From Candidatus Gastranaerophilales bacterium (GTDB lineage: Bacteria > Cyanobacteriota > Vampirovibrionia > Gastranaerophilales > Gastranaerophilaceae): a stretch of DNA of 51,430 nt. A model generated the notes under the pieces. It saw only the letters and a list, made by a program, of their open reading frames with translations. It was not told the origin of the DNA and ran no database searches. The position numbers were made by a program, and so were the translations under genes. Shown here one piece after another: positions 16,134-24,487 of the stretch; the first letter of the stretch is position 1; the number at the start of each line of letters is the position of its first letter. The stretch lies in assembly GCA_944323335.1 (NCBI GenBank), contig CALUSB010000012.1, positions 1 through 51,430 of the forward strand. The letters are read 5' to 3'.

Positions 16134-17307
16134 CTTCTTGTGCTTCTTGCTCTTCCTGTAATACTTCTTCGTCTTGATTTAGTACTTCTTGTACTTCTTG
16201 TTCCGTTTGCATTTCTTCAAGCACTTGCTTTTCGCGCTCATCTTCCATAGCGCGCGCTTGAGTTTCGGATTTGATATCTATTTTCCAACCTGTCAGGCGG
16301 TGTGCAAGTCTTACGTTTTGACCTTCTCTGCCTATTGCAAGAGAAAGCTGGTCATCAGGAACGATAACAAAGACTTCTTTTCTGTTTTCATCATCCGCTA
16401 AAATATCTACAGATATTATACGAGCCGGAGATAGAGCATTTACAATGTATTCAACAGGGTCTTGAGAATATCTTACGATATCGATTTTCTCGTTTTTCAA
16501 TTCACCCACAATTGTTTGTATTCTTGAACCGCGAGGACCTATACAAGCACCGACAGAGTCAACTGAGGGGTCATTTGACCATACGGCAAGTTTTGTTCTG
16601 AAACCTGCTTCGCGGGCAATTGACTTAATTTCTACAATACCGTCTTCAATTTCAGGTACTTCAAGTTCAAAAAGTTCTCTTACAATTTCAGGGTGTGCTT
16701 GAGATACTATAACCTGAGGCAGGCGGGATGTTTCTTTAACATCAAGAACAAAAACTCTTATTCTGTTACCCGGTTTGTAGTATTCACCCGGTATTTGCTC
16801 ACGAGAAGGCATAACGGCATCAGTTTTGCCGATATTTACAATGACATTTCTTTCATCTCTTCTTTGAATTATACCTGTAATAAGTGTACCTTTTTTAGAT
16901 AAAAATTCATCCAAAACAAGTTTTCTCTCAGCTTCTCTGATTCTTTGGGTAATAACTTGTTTTGCACTCTGAGCGGCAATTCTGCCAAAGTTCTCGGGAG
17001 TAACTTCGATTTTTACTTCATCATCAAGCTCAACTTCCTCGTCAATTTCTTTTGCATCTTCAAGAGAAATTTCTAAATCTTCGTTTTCAACTTCACTTAC
17101 TACAACTTTTGTCCTAAAAACGCCGATTTCACCCGTGCTTTCATCTAAGATTGCTTCAACATTTTCCGCGTCTTTATCTCTTATGTGTTTTTTATAAGCT
17201 GCAACAAGTGCGTCGCAAAGAGAGCTCACAAGAACGTCTTTAGATATCCCTTTTTCTCGCTCAAGCTGTTCTGCAGCTTCAAAAAGAGCTGTTCCTATTT
17301 TAATCAT
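16126..17307 (-). CDS. nusA: Transcription termination/antitermination factor NusA
   Basis: 393 residues. The N-terminal RNAP-binding domain (~1-125) is followed by an S1 domain (G-T-L-I-T-G-I-I-Q-R-R-D..). Two KH domains follow, with D-P-S-V-D-S-V-G-A-C-I-G-P-R-G-S-R as the KH1 signature and A-I-G-R-E-G-Q-N-V-R-L-A in KH2. The E. coli-type C-terminal acidic repeats are absent; instead there is a Gln/Glu-rich tail of ~45 residues. NusA binds nascent RNA and RNAP and modulates pausing and termination. It overlaps rimP by 8 bp. Confidence 0.96.
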   Translation of the reverse strand: MIKIGTALFEAAEQLEREKGISKDVLVSSLCDALVAAYKKHIRDKDAENVEAILDESTGEIGVFRTKVVVSEVENEDLEISLEDAKEIDEEVELDDEVKIEVTPENFGRIAAQSAKQVITQRIREAERKLVLDEFLSKKGTLITGIIQRRDERNVIVNIGKTDAVMPSREQIPGEYYKPGNRIRVFVLDVKETSRLPQVIVSQAHPEIVRELFELEVPEIEDGIVEIKSIAREAGFRTKLAVWSNDPSVDSVGACIGPRGSRIQTIVGELKNEKIDIVRYSQDPVEYIVNALSPARIISVDILADDENRKEVFVIVPDDQLSLAIGREGQNVRLAHRLTGWKIDIKSETQARAMEDEREKQVLEEMQTEQEVQEVLNQDEEVLQEEQEAQEDA

Positions 17308-17821
17308 TATCTTCTCCTTTATTTTGATTATTTATGTTTATATCTTCATCAAGTCTTACACTAAAAATATTATCAAGACTTATGCAAATTTCTTTCTCTG
17401 TTTCCTTGGGTGCAACCACAAGCCCGACATTTTCCTGATAATTGACAAGCTTTGCCTTAAATGTCTTAGTATCAAGCCCCTCAATCGGGTTTTTAACCTT
17501 AACTAAAATATCTTTTCCTCTAAAAATCACATATTCTCTTGGGCTTTTCATCTTGCGATTTAACCCGGGGGAAGAAACTTCAAGGTAGTATTTAAAAGGA
17601 ATAAGCTCATCTAAAAAATCCCCTAAGCCTCTTGTAATATTCTCACAATCCTGATGAGAAACAGGATGGTCGGGACAGTAGATAAAAATCCTTAAAAACC
17701 AATGCGCGTTTTCCTTTTCAAGTGAAACTTCAAGCGGTATAAGGTTGTAGCGCATTGCAGTATTTTCTACAACCGGTATCAAACTGTTTAATATTTCTTT
17801 TTTATTAAAGTGTTCGCGCAT
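17300..17821 (-). CDS. rimP: Ribosome maturation factor RimP
   Basis: 173 residues; aids 30S subunit maturation. Family features are L.V.L..E....L.I.I (strand-rich N-domain), ..DCE..T...GD.LD and the Y-x-L-E-V-S-S-P-G-L-N-R-K motif that marks RimP. A C-terminal SH3-like domain follows. The first gene of the rimP-nusA unit, it has an AAGGTAG site upstream and lies behind a ~90-nt leader carrying a terminator-like hairpin. Confidence 0.93.
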   Translation of the reverse strand: MREHFNKKEILNSLIPVVENTAMRYNLIPLEVSLEKENAHWFLRIFIYCPDHPVSHQDCENITRGLGDFLDELIPFKYYLEVSSPGLNRKMKSPREYVIFRGKDILVKVKNPIEGLDTKTFKAKLVNYQENVGLVVAPKETEKEICISLDNIFSVRLDEDININNQNKGEDND

Positions 17822-17840
17822 TTCTACCTTAATTTTTTTG

Positions 17841-17870
17841 AAAAAAAAGAACGGTTTTTTAAGGCCGCTC
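17841..17870 (-). terminator. Terminator-like attenuator hairpin in the rimP-nusA leader
   Basis: On the minus strand GAGCGG (17870-17865) pairs with CCGTTC (17854-17849) around a 10-nt loop, and eight T residues follow at once. It lies between the operon promoter (17915-17942) and the rimP ATG at 17821, so it can only act as a premature terminator of this operon. Because NusA promotes hairpin termination, autoregulation is the natural inference. Confidence 0.6.
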
Positions 17871-17914
17871 CGGAATTTTCTTAAATAATCCGTGTGCTAA
17901 TTAAGCACCTAATA

Positions 17915-17942
17915 AGTATACCATAAAAGGAGTAAATGCCAA
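17915..17942 (-). promoter_or_regulatory. Sigma-70 promoter of rimP-nusA
   Basis: TTGGCA (17942-17937), a 16-bp spacer and TATACT (17920-17915) on the minus strand. The leader then contains a GTGCT-TAATT-AGCAC hairpin followed by the attenuator. The divergent porin -10 box starts only 21 bp from this -35, so the two promoters are back to back. Confidence 0.7.
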
Positions 17943-17959
17943 CAAATTTTTAAGTTTTG

Positions 17960-17968
17960 TGTTACAAT
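17960..17968 (+). promoter_or_regulatory. Extended -10 promoter of the porin gene
   Basis: TGT followed by TACAAT (hexamer 17963-17968) matches the extended -10 pattern; the same TGTTACAAT string precedes the glycosidase gene at 27995-28003. The -35 region is poor. Confidence 0.5.
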
Positions 17969-17994
17969 AGATATCTCCATACTCTTTGCAATTT

Positions 17995-19179
17995 ATGAAA
18001 AATAGGTTAATCAAAACTGTCTTAACTGTATTTTGTTTTCTCTTTTTCCCCATAGGCTCATACGCTATTGAAGAAGTTGAGAAGCTAGTCCCTGATGTCA
18101 AAAAAGGGGAAGTTTTAAAAGATAAAATTATTACCCTTGATGAAACAATTGACGGTGATACTACGACAGATGTTGAGTTTGACGATGATGATGAGCTTGA
18201 TTTTAAGCTTTTTGCGGAAAAAACTTTTGCTCAAAAAAAAGCAATAAGATTTGACAATAAATTTATAAATGAAATATCAGGAGAGCTTCGTTTTCAAGGT
18301 ATAACAAGCTTTGAAGAGAGAAAAGGAAGCCTAAACACCACATATCCTTTTGATATAAACGCAGTTGTTGAGTCAAAATTTGGAGATGAAAAATATCGTT
18401 TCTTCACAGAATACGCCTTTACAAGAGATGTTGAAGATATGGACAACAAATTTTTCGGTAAGTTTTCAAACTTATATATAGAGCGCAACTTCAGCAAAAA
18501 CCACAAAATGCGCGTCGGTGTATCTCGCTCGCCTATCGGACTTGAGGGGTCTATGAGCTCATTTTCTCTGCCTTTTGCCAGAAGGGCGCAAATATCAAGA
18601 GAATTTGGCGATGCCATATCTACGGGCGTGTCTTTTATAGGTAAGAAAGGCGCGTTTGAGTATAACCTTGGCGGATATACAAGCACAAGATTTACTCAAG
18701 GCTTTAAAGACGGGGCGGAATTTATAGGCAGAGTTGGGGTAAAGCCTTTTTATAAACAAGAGGGAAGTTATTTTAAAAACCTGAAACTCTACGCCGGAGC
18801 AGACGTTGGGCACAGAGGCGAAAACTATGGCGTATACAGTGCCGCTATGACATATGAGTACAAAAAATTTCTTATGAACTTTGAATACGCTCATGCTAAC
18901 GGCTCAAACGGCGACTACTTTGACCCGAGAAACAGGCAGGGCTTTTTTACAACCGTAGGGTGGAACTTTACACCAAAGTTGCAGCTGCTTGCAAGATATG
19001 ACTACTTTAACTACAACCTTGATGAGTCAAAAAGCGTTAATCACGAATACAGTGTCGGGGTTAATTACTTTGTATTCAAACAAAGGCTAAAATTTGCACT
19101 AAACTACGTCTTTTCAAATGATGAAAAGACTCAAACCAACAAAAACGCTATTTACTTTTTAACCCAGTTTTTTATCTAA
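17995..19179 (+). CDS. Outer-membrane porin, phosphate-selective O/P-like
   Basis: 394 residues from the ATG at 17995 (an in-frame TTG three codons earlier is less likely). A signal peptide (basic K-N-R-L-I-K, hydrophobic core, S-Y-A cut near 24) is followed by a ~60-residue acidic region with a D-D-D-D run. The rest alternates polar and aromatic residues as in a beta-barrel and ends in Phe-Ile, an aromatic-rich barrel terminus. Stretches such as ..RVGVSRSPIGLEG.. and ..GYTSTRFTQGFKDG.. resemble OprP/OprO-type porins. It probably passes small anions through the outer membrane. The family call is by pattern only. Confidence 0.75.
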   Translation: MKNRLIKTVLTVFCFLFFPIGSYAIEEVEKLVPDVKKGEVLKDKIITLDETIDGDTTTDVEFDDDDELDFKLFAEKTFAQKKAIRFDNKFINEISGELRFQGITSFEERKGSLNTTYPFDINAVVESKFGDEKYRFFTEYAFTRDVEDMDNKFFGKFSNLYIERNFSKNHKMRVGVSRSPIGLEGSMSSFSLPFARRAQISREFGDAISTGVSFIGKKGAFEYNLGGYTSTRFTQGFKDGAEFIGRVGVKPFYKQEGSYFKNLKLYAGADVGHRGENYGVYSAAMTYEYKKFLMNFEYAHANGSNGDYFDPRNRQGFFTTVGWNFTPKLQLLARYDYFNYNLDESKSVNHEYSVGVNYFVFKQRLKFALNYVFSNDEKTQTNKNAIYFLTQFFI

Positions 19180-19295
19180 CCTATATGAAAAAGCGCACCA
19201 AGGCACATAACCCCGACAGAGCTTATAATAATCCAAAAGTGGGTTACAGGGTGCATATTATTCCATATGTAAGCAATTAAATTTCTCTGATTCAT
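19176..19295 (-). CDS. 39-aa membrane microprotein
   Basis: A 39-codon frame: M-N-Q-R-N-L-I-A-Y-I-W..., a conserved-looking H-P-V-T-H-F-W, then one hydrophobic span (I-I-I-S-S-V-G-V-M-C-L-G-A-L-F) and a short H-I-G end. A near-consensus promoter (TTGGCG-17-TATACT) ends 14 nt before the ATG, and its stop codon overlaps the porin stop on the other strand. That pairing of promoter and hydrophobic frame in an otherwise empty 170-bp gap is why I call it. No Shine-Dalgarno is seen. I recognise no family; a regulator or subunit of a membrane complex is possible. Confidence 0.5.
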   Translation of the reverse strand: MNQRNLIAYIWNNMHPVTHFWIIISSVGVMCLGALFHIG

Positions 19296-19309
19296 AGATA
19301 CATTATGGC

Positions 19310-19338
19310 AGTATAGAGGGTGTTTTATTATCCGCCAA
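19310..19338 (-). promoter_or_regulatory. Sigma-70 promoter between mutS and the microprotein
   Basis: TTGGCG (19338-19333), a 17-bp spacer and TATACT (19315-19310), just downstream of the MutS stop. It serves the 39-aa frame or a short RNA covering the same stretch. Confidence 0.6.
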
Positions 19339-19349
19339 AAAAAGTATTT

Positions 19350-21677
19350 TTATATTTGCCCGAGAGCGTATTTTTTTGCCTCATCAACTATGCTTTTGTC
19401 TATGCCTGATAGAAGTGCGACCTCATAAGCGTTTGAGTCAAGGTTTATGCCTTTTTTAATTTTTCTTGTATTTAAGTCAATATAAGAAACTTCTAAATAC
19501 TGAGCATTCTTTGCCCTTTTTGCAACATCAAGCAAATGTGTTGAAACTATGGCCTTAGCTTTTATTTTTTGCGCTATGTAATTACAAATTGCAATTAAAA
19601 TTGATGAAGCATCAAGGCTGTTTGTTCCTTTTATCGGTTCGTCAAGCAAAATCAGGCTTCTTTTTGTAGAGTTTTTTAAAATCCTTGAAATGCTCTTCAT
19701 CTCTGCCATAAAACCCGATTCGTTTTCTCTGAAATTATCAAAAATTGAACCGTGGAAAAATATTTTATCTACAGAATAAATATTTACCTCACCTGCAGGG
19801 GCAAAACCGCACATTTGAGAGAGTATTACAATAACGCCGTTTTGCTTTAAATATGTCGATTTACCTGACATATTAGCACCTGTCAGCACCAATAAACCTT
19901 CGCTTTTAGTATCATTAGGCACGTAGTTTTCAACAATTTTATTAACACAAGGGTGAACGCCCTCTTTTATCACAAATGTATCATCCAAATTGAACTCAAC
20001 AGGACAGTATTTATTTTCAAGTACAATTTTTCGCATTGAATTTACAACATCAAGATATGCCACATCTCTTGCAAAAGCTCTTATTTTTGAAGTCAGCTCA
20101 CAACAGTAATCTTTTATTTTTTCATAAATATTATTTTCGCACTCCTCAATTTGATACTTTATGGAGCAGATTTTCTCCTCAATATCAACTAACTGAGAGT
20201 CCATAAACCTTACATATGAAGTTAGTTTTTGTTTTATAAAATAACCGTCATTAAGCTCTTTTAAAATACTCACGGGGGCTTCAAAAAAGTAGCCGAGATT
20301 TGGAGCATACTTAGCCCTAATATCTTTTTGAAACTTTTCTTTTAAATTTGCTTCAATATTTTTTAATTTATTCTCAAGCGTCTCTAAATCATCCCTTAAA
20401 AGGTCAAGACGAGGGTCTACCCCGTTTTTTATGGGAATATTGCCGTTATTTTCAATATCAAAAGTTTTGTTAATTATGCTTGAAAAATCAACAAGCAAGC
20501 TTAAAGTATCAGCTTTTGTTTCTATGTCAAATCCGCTTAACTCCCTTAGCACTTGCTCTATGGCATTTACCCTGCTTAAAACTTGAGATATTTCAATTAA
20601 TTCTTTATAGGTTATTGTCCTGTTTGAAATTTTTGCACTGTATCTTAAAATGTCACAAAAATCCTCTAAAAAATCATCCAAAATTTTACACAAAAAAGGC
20701 TTTGCACAAAATTCTTTAATGACCCTTTGTCGTTTTATAATTTTTTGCGTATCCGTTAAAGGGGCGCTCATCCAGTTTTTTAAAAGCCTTTTTCCCATAG
20801 GAGTCTTTGTATTATCCAAAAACCAAAACAGTGAGCCTTTTTTCTTAAAATCAGATTGCATCCTTGTAAGCTCAAGGGAGCGCCTTGTATTAAAATCAAG
20901 CATTAAAAAATCGTTTATACTGTATTTTTTAATGTCATCAAGCCTTGGAGCATAGGTTTTTTGAGTATATTTAAGATAATTTACTATCGCATTTGCGCAA
21001 ATATACCCGCATTCAAAATCACCCTTTAGAACCTCTATTTCATCTTGAATAAAATATTTAGAATCAACAAAGGTATTTTTGTAATTTTCTATAGTATCTC
21101 TAAAGTCAAAAAGCAAATCTTCACTATTTAAAAGAATCTCTTTTGGCGAGATTTTCATAAGTTCAAAAAACACCTCTTCTTTTGTGCCAGATGTTATGTA
21201 AAATGACCCCTCTGACACATCACAGTAAGAAAAACCGTACTTACCGTTCTTTTTTATAATTGCTGCAAGGTAGTTATTTTTATCGGCATCTAAAAACTCA
21301 TTTTCATAAATTGTAGCAGGCGTATAAACCCTTATGACTTTTCTTGTGCAGCTGCCATCTTCCCCCTTAAACTGCACGGCGCGGGCAATTTTTAAGTTTT
21401 TATCAAGAAGTTTTTTTACATAAATATCAAAACTTCCTCTTGGAACACCTGCAAGAGGAACTTCTCCAAGCCCGCCGTATTTTCTTTTTGTAAGAGTAAT
21501 ATCGCAAATTTTTGAAACAAGTTGGGCATCTTCAAAAAAAGTCTCGTAAAAATCACCTATTCTATACATCAAAATGACATCAGGATATTCTCTCTTAAGC
21601 TCCAAATAGCCTTTCATACCCTCTGTGGCTTTTTTAATATCTGCGTCTTTAAAACTTGTTGTTTTTTTCTCATCCAT
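19350..21677 (-). CDS. mutS: Divergent MutS-family ATPase
   Basis: 775 residues. The N-terminal mismatch-binding domain keeps the Phe-x-Glu motif (G-D-F-Y-E at 41-45), in context very like MutS1. The connector, core and clamp helices follow, then the ATPase with Walker A T-G-A-N-M-S-G-K-S-T at 599-608. The rest is unusual: Walker B reads L-L-D-E-P-I-K-G-T-N-S instead of the normal DEIGRGTST; V-S-T-H-L-L-D replaces A-T-H-Y-x-E; and the C-terminal clamp-binding tail is short. It may be the cell's mismatch repair MutS or a second paralogue. The start at 21677 fits the family; a TATCAT ends 6 nt upstream. Confidence 0.8.
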   Translation of the reverse strand: MDEKKTTSFKDADIKKATEGMKGYLELKREYPDVILMYRIGDFYETFFEDAQLVSKICDITLTKRKYGGLGEVPLAGVPRGSFDIYVKKLLDKNLKIARAVQFKGEDGSCTRKVIRVYTPATIYENEFLDADKNNYLAAIIKKNGKYGFSYCDVSEGSFYITSGTKEEVFFELMKISPKEILLNSEDLLFDFRDTIENYKNTFVDSKYFIQDEIEVLKGDFECGYICANAIVNYLKYTQKTYAPRLDDIKKYSINDFLMLDFNTRRSLELTRMQSDFKKKGSLFWFLDNTKTPMGKRLLKNWMSAPLTDTQKIIKRQRVIKEFCAKPFLCKILDDFLEDFCDILRYSAKISNRTITYKELIEISQVLSRVNAIEQVLRELSGFDIETKADTLSLLVDFSSIINKTFDIENNGNIPIKNGVDPRLDLLRDDLETLENKLKNIEANLKEKFQKDIRAKYAPNLGYFFEAPVSILKELNDGYFIKQKLTSYVRFMDSQLVDIEEKICSIKYQIEECENNIYEKIKDYCCELTSKIRAFARDVAYLDVVNSMRKIVLENKYCPVEFNLDDTFVIKEGVHPCVNKIVENYVPNDTKSEGLLVLTGANMSGKSTYLKQNGVIVILSQMCGFAPAGEVNIYSVDKIFFHGSIFDNFRENESGFMAEMKSISRILKNSTKRSLILLDEPIKGTNSLDASSILIAICNYIAQKIKAKAIVSTHLLDVAKRAKNAQYLEVSYIDLNTRKIKKGINLDSNAYEVALLSGIDKSIVDEAKKYALGQI

Positions 21678-21683
21678 TTTTGT

Positions 21684-21712
21684 ATGATAAAATAAAATTG
21701 TAAAAAATTAAA
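21684..21712 (-). promoter_or_regulatory. Promoter for leaderless mutS
   Basis: TTTAAT (21712-21707), a 17-bp spacer and TATCAT (21689-21684), ending 6 nt before the mutS ATG. It overlaps the short region shared with the divergent lipoprotein gene. Confidence 0.4.
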
Positions 21713-21728
21713 CCGTTGGAGCAAAAAT

Positions 21729-22364
21729 ATGGGTTGCCTAAAAAGCCTGATTAGAAAAATAATATTTATCGCACTTTTAATAGCTTTTTTCTTCTTTGGA
21801 GGGTGCGATTTTGTAGTTACAAAATATAACGAATTTACCTGCCCGCCAAGAGAAGATCTGCTTGAGCAGTCAAAAGATTTTGGCGATTTTTCTCAGGTTT
21901 CAAGCGACTACAGACTGACTCGCTCACTAAATATTGCAGGGTATAGAAAATTTAACTCCGAATATCTCCCCACGGGGCAAAAAATAACTATCCTTGACCT
22001 GAAAGACAAAGAGCTTGTAAGCCCGAACGACTTTTCAACAAAGGCTATAGATACAAAAATTGATGATACGCTAAAGATGTTTAAAGATTCCCTCATAACG
22101 CTTGAAAACCTTGAAATAACAGGCAGGGGAGTAGTTTATGCCAAAGGTAAAAACATACCTTATGTAAACTTTAAAGCTGATGTAAAAAATGTACCTTTTA
22201 AAACAGTTGAAGGCATGTTAGGCGCATACACAAGTGCAAATGTAAGCAAAGCAAAAAAGGACAAACCCGCACAGCAGACAGTCAAGGTAGTACTTTCAAT
22301 GCGTGATTGCAAAAAATATAACCAGCAAATAAGTACAAATTATCTTAAATCGGTAAGATTTTAA
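21729..22364 (+). CDS. Hypothetical exported or lipoprotein-like protein
   Basis: 211 residues that I do not recognise. The N-terminus has basic residues (K-S-L-I-R-K), a strongly hydrophobic stretch (~9-24) and then F-F-G-G-C at 22-26. This is close to a lipobox, although Phe at -3 is unusual; the alternative is an uncleaved anchor. The mature part is mixed alpha/beta, with ..ILDLKDKELVSPNDFS.., ..LEITGRGVVYAKGKNIPYVNFKADVKNV.. and two further cysteines. It probably faces the periplasm. A GGAG site precedes the ATG. Its stop shares a TTAA with the stop of the opposing fucosyltransferase gene. Confidence 0.7.
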   Translation: MGCLKSLIRKIIFIALLIAFFFFGGCDFVVTKYNEFTCPPREDLLEQSKDFGDFSQVSSDYRLTRSLNIAGYRKFNSEYLPTGQKITILDLKDKELVSPNDFSTKAIDTKIDDTLKMFKDSLITLENLEITGRGVVYAKGKNIPYVNFKADVKNVPFKTVEGMLGAYTSANVSKAKKDKPAQQTVKVVLSMRDCKKYNQQISTNYLKSVRF

Positions 22365-23227
22365 ATAACTGTCCAATCATCAGGATACAAGTCAGAGGGG
22401 TTGTTTTCAATCTTTTGGAACCATTTTTTTGGTGCAACAACAATTTTTTGATGATTATTGTTAAGATAAGCACCCCACCAAGAAAAACTGGAGTTTGCTA
22501 TTATATTATACTTGCAATTTGACATAAGCCTTAAATCTTCATAAGACTTTTCACCGGTGTTGTGTGAAACAAATTCAAACCTTGCATTTTTCTTGAGGCA
22601 AATAGGGCAATCTTTAAAGCTAAGGTTTTCTTTTGCCCAGTCAATATCATCAGAAAAAACATACACCACAGGGTTTTGCACCTTGTTTGCAATTATTTCC
22701 ATGGCAAAGTTGTAATATTTCATATCTAAGTGGTTATAAATACTTGCATAGCGCTTCTTTTGAACATAATCGCCTCGTCTTATGTGAAGCGATATGGAAT
22801 CTGAGTTTTTTATATCTTCTAAAATTAAAGCATTTTCTTTATCCGGTTCAACTTTAAAGCTAAAGTGCTTTCTTGCTAAATCTTGATTTATATACCTGTG
22901 ACTTTGAAAAAAGCCGTATATATAAGTGTTGTCCTTAATTTCTTCAAATCTTTGCTCAAAGTTAAAATCTTTTTCAGCGTAAACATTTAAGTCAAAAAAC
23001 TTTTTTCCTATGTATTTTCTTAAAGTCCAAAGAGTTTTGTATTTTAAGCCATTGACTTCTTTATTTTCTACATTAAAAATCCCTAGCCCCCAAGGGCGGC
23101 AATACCTTTTATTAAAAAAGTCCATATCAAAAGCAAAATCGACACCAAGTTTATCCGCAAGGGTTAAAACTGCAGCGTATTGAAACATCTGATTGCCCAA
23201 ACCGCCATTATATCTCATTATTAGCAT
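22361..23227 (-). CDS. GT11-family fucosyltransferase
   Basis: 288 residues from the ATG at 23227, chosen because AAGGAG lies ~6 nt upstream and GT11 proteins begin with this M-x-x-x-R-Y-N-G-G-L-G-N-Q-M-F-Q-Y text. The donor-binding H-I-R-R-G-D-Y is at 148-154, and the late motif N-S-S-F-S-W-W-G-A-Y-L lies near 250. GT11 enzymes transfer fucose from GDP-fucose, usually alpha-1,2 to galactose, on surface polysaccharides. It follows gtrA by 1 bp at the end of the rpmG-secE-nusG-rplK-rplA transcript, an odd place for a surface-sugar gene. Such enzymes often decorate O-antigen or capsule in gut bacteria. Confidence 0.9.
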   Translation of the reverse strand: MLIMRYNGGLGNQMFQYAAVLTLADKLGVDFAFDMDFFNKRYCRPWGLGIFNVENKEVNGLKYKTLWTLRKYIGKKFFDLNVYAEKDFNFEQRFEEIKDNTYIYGFFQSHRYINQDLARKHFSFKVEPDKENALILEDIKNSDSISLHIRRGDYVQKKRYASIYNHLDMKYYNFAMEIIANKVQNPVVYVFSDDIDWAKENLSFKDCPICLKKNARFEFVSHNTGEKSYEDLRLMSNCKYNIIANSSFSWWGAYLNNNHQKIVVAPKKWFQKIENNPSDLYPDDWTVI

Positions 23228-23228
23228 A

Positions 23229-23723
23229 TTACTCTCCTTGAGGTTTTGTCTTAAAAACAAAAGTCTTAAAAATTAAAAACGATAAAATTGCAATCGGTAA
23301 AACCATAATTGCCTGAGATAAATACTTGCCTATTCCAATGTGCACAAGGGCGTTTAAGCAGATGAGGTTTATTGAATAGGTAAATATGTAAGACAAAAAG
23401 AATCTTAAAATTAGGCTGTTATCGTGGTTTTTAAATACAATTGTTCCCGTTGTTTTAAAATTCCAAAATACACCTAAGATGTACTGAATTGTAAGCGCCA
23501 CATTATGGGAGGCATGAAGCGTAACAAAAAGTGCATATACGCTGTAGCCAAAGGCAGTGTTCAGTGCACCGACAAAGAGGAATTTCATAAACTTTCTATC
23601 CACTCTTTTTAAAATTCCAAAAAACGCCTCTTGGTGTATATAGTTAAAAATATTTGAAAGCACGGAGAGGATAAATCTCCCCGCCGTGCTGTCTTTAATT
23701 TTTTCAATAAAATTAGCTGACAT
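23229..23723 (-). CDS. GtrA-like membrane protein
   Basis: 164 residues. After a ~45-residue cytoplasmic leader comes a GtrA-type domain with four hydrophobic helices and the family patterns K-F-x-x-V-G-x-L-N-T-x-x-x-Y and W-N-F-x-x-x..F. GtrA proteins are thought to help move undecaprenyl-linked sugars across the inner membrane. The frame starts 11 bp inside the end of rplA and ends 1 bp before the fucosyltransferase ATG, so the two are translationally linked and likely act on the same glycan. Confidence 0.85.
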   Translation of the reverse strand: MSANFIEKIKDSTAGRFILSVLSNIFNYIHQEAFFGILKRVDRKFMKFLFVGALNTAFGYSVYALFVTLHASHNVALTIQYILGVFWNFKTTGTIVFKNHDNSLILRFFLSYIFTYSINLICLNALVHIGIGKYLSQAIMVLPIAILSFLIFKTFVFKTKPQGE

Positions 23724-24438
23724 GTTCTTTTATTTCTGAAACAACATCTTTGGGTTCAAGTTTGATCGAAGGACCCATTGTAGTTGTAAGATACATTGAT
23801 TTAATGTAAGTACCTTTTGCTGCAGACGGTTTTGCTTTAACGATAGCGTCAGTTAAAGTTGAGAAGTTTTTCATCAAATCTTCTGTTGAAAATTTAACTT
23901 TACCAATAGGTACGTGAATCATACCTTGTTTGTCGGCACGAAACTCTACTTTACCTGCTTTAGCATCTTTAACAGCTTTAGCTACATCAGGTGTAACAGT
24001 ACCTGTTTTAGGGTTAGGCATTAAACCTTTGGGACCTAAAACACGACCTAATTTACCCAAGGGAGCCATCATATCGGGCGTTGCAATCAAAGTATCGAAT
24101 TCAAACCAGCCGTTTGCGATTTTTTCGATAACTTCTTCAGCTCCGGCTTCGTCTGCTCCTGCTTCTTTTGCAGCAGCTGCCTTATCAGCTTTTGCTATAA
24201 CGCAAACTCTTACTTCTTTACCAAGACCTGCAGGAAGTACTGTGGTAGAGCGAATTTGCTGGTCAGCGTGTTTAACATCGATACCTAATCTCATGTGAGC
24301 TTCTACTGTTTCATCAAATTTAGAAACTTCTTTAGAGATTTTTTGAAGCATTTCAATAGCGTCTTTAGCTGTTGATGGTTGATTGAAACCTTCAAGCATT
24401 TCTTTTATTTTTTGTTTTTTCTTAGTTAATTTTGCCAT
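23713..24438 (-). CDS. rplA: 50S ribosomal protein L1
   Basis: 241 residues, close to the usual L1 length. The middle contains [20 protein letters not shown], the hallmark of the family, followed by the V-E-F-R-A-D-K strand and G-K-V-K-F/L..N. L1 forms the mobile stalk near the E site and in many bacteria represses its own operon. The ribosome-binding site GAAAGGAG is part of a conserved hairpin motif shared with rplK. rplJ and rplL, the usual next genes, are missing here. Confidence 0.96.
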   Translation of the reverse strand: MAKLTKKKQKIKEMLEGFNQPSTAKDAIEMLQKISKEVSKFDETVEAHMRLGIDVKHADQQIRSTTVLPAGLGKEVRVCVIAKADKAAAAKEAGADEAGAEEVIEKIANGWFEFDTLIATPDMMAPLGKLGRVLGPKGLMPNPKTGTVTPDVAKAVKDAKAGKVEFRADKQGMIHVPIGKVKFSTEDLMKNFSTLTDAIVKAKPSAAKGTYIKSMYLTTTMGPSIKLEPKDVVSEIKEHVS

Positions 24439-24451
24439 TTTTTCTCCTTTC

Positions 24452-24484
24452 GTGGTTTTAGCGGCAGTTTTTTCTGCCTCCCAT
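24452..24484 (-). promoter_or_regulatory. L1-operator-like hairpin before rplA
   Basis: Minus-strand order: ATGG, unpaired GA, stem GGCAG, A6 loop, stem CTGCC, unpaired GCTAAAA, CCAC, then GAAAGGAG. The rplK copy (24940-24976) has the same outer pairs, the same 3'-side bulge pattern and the same downstream sequence but a different inner stem. Confidence 0.5.
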
Positions 24485-24487
24485 CAT

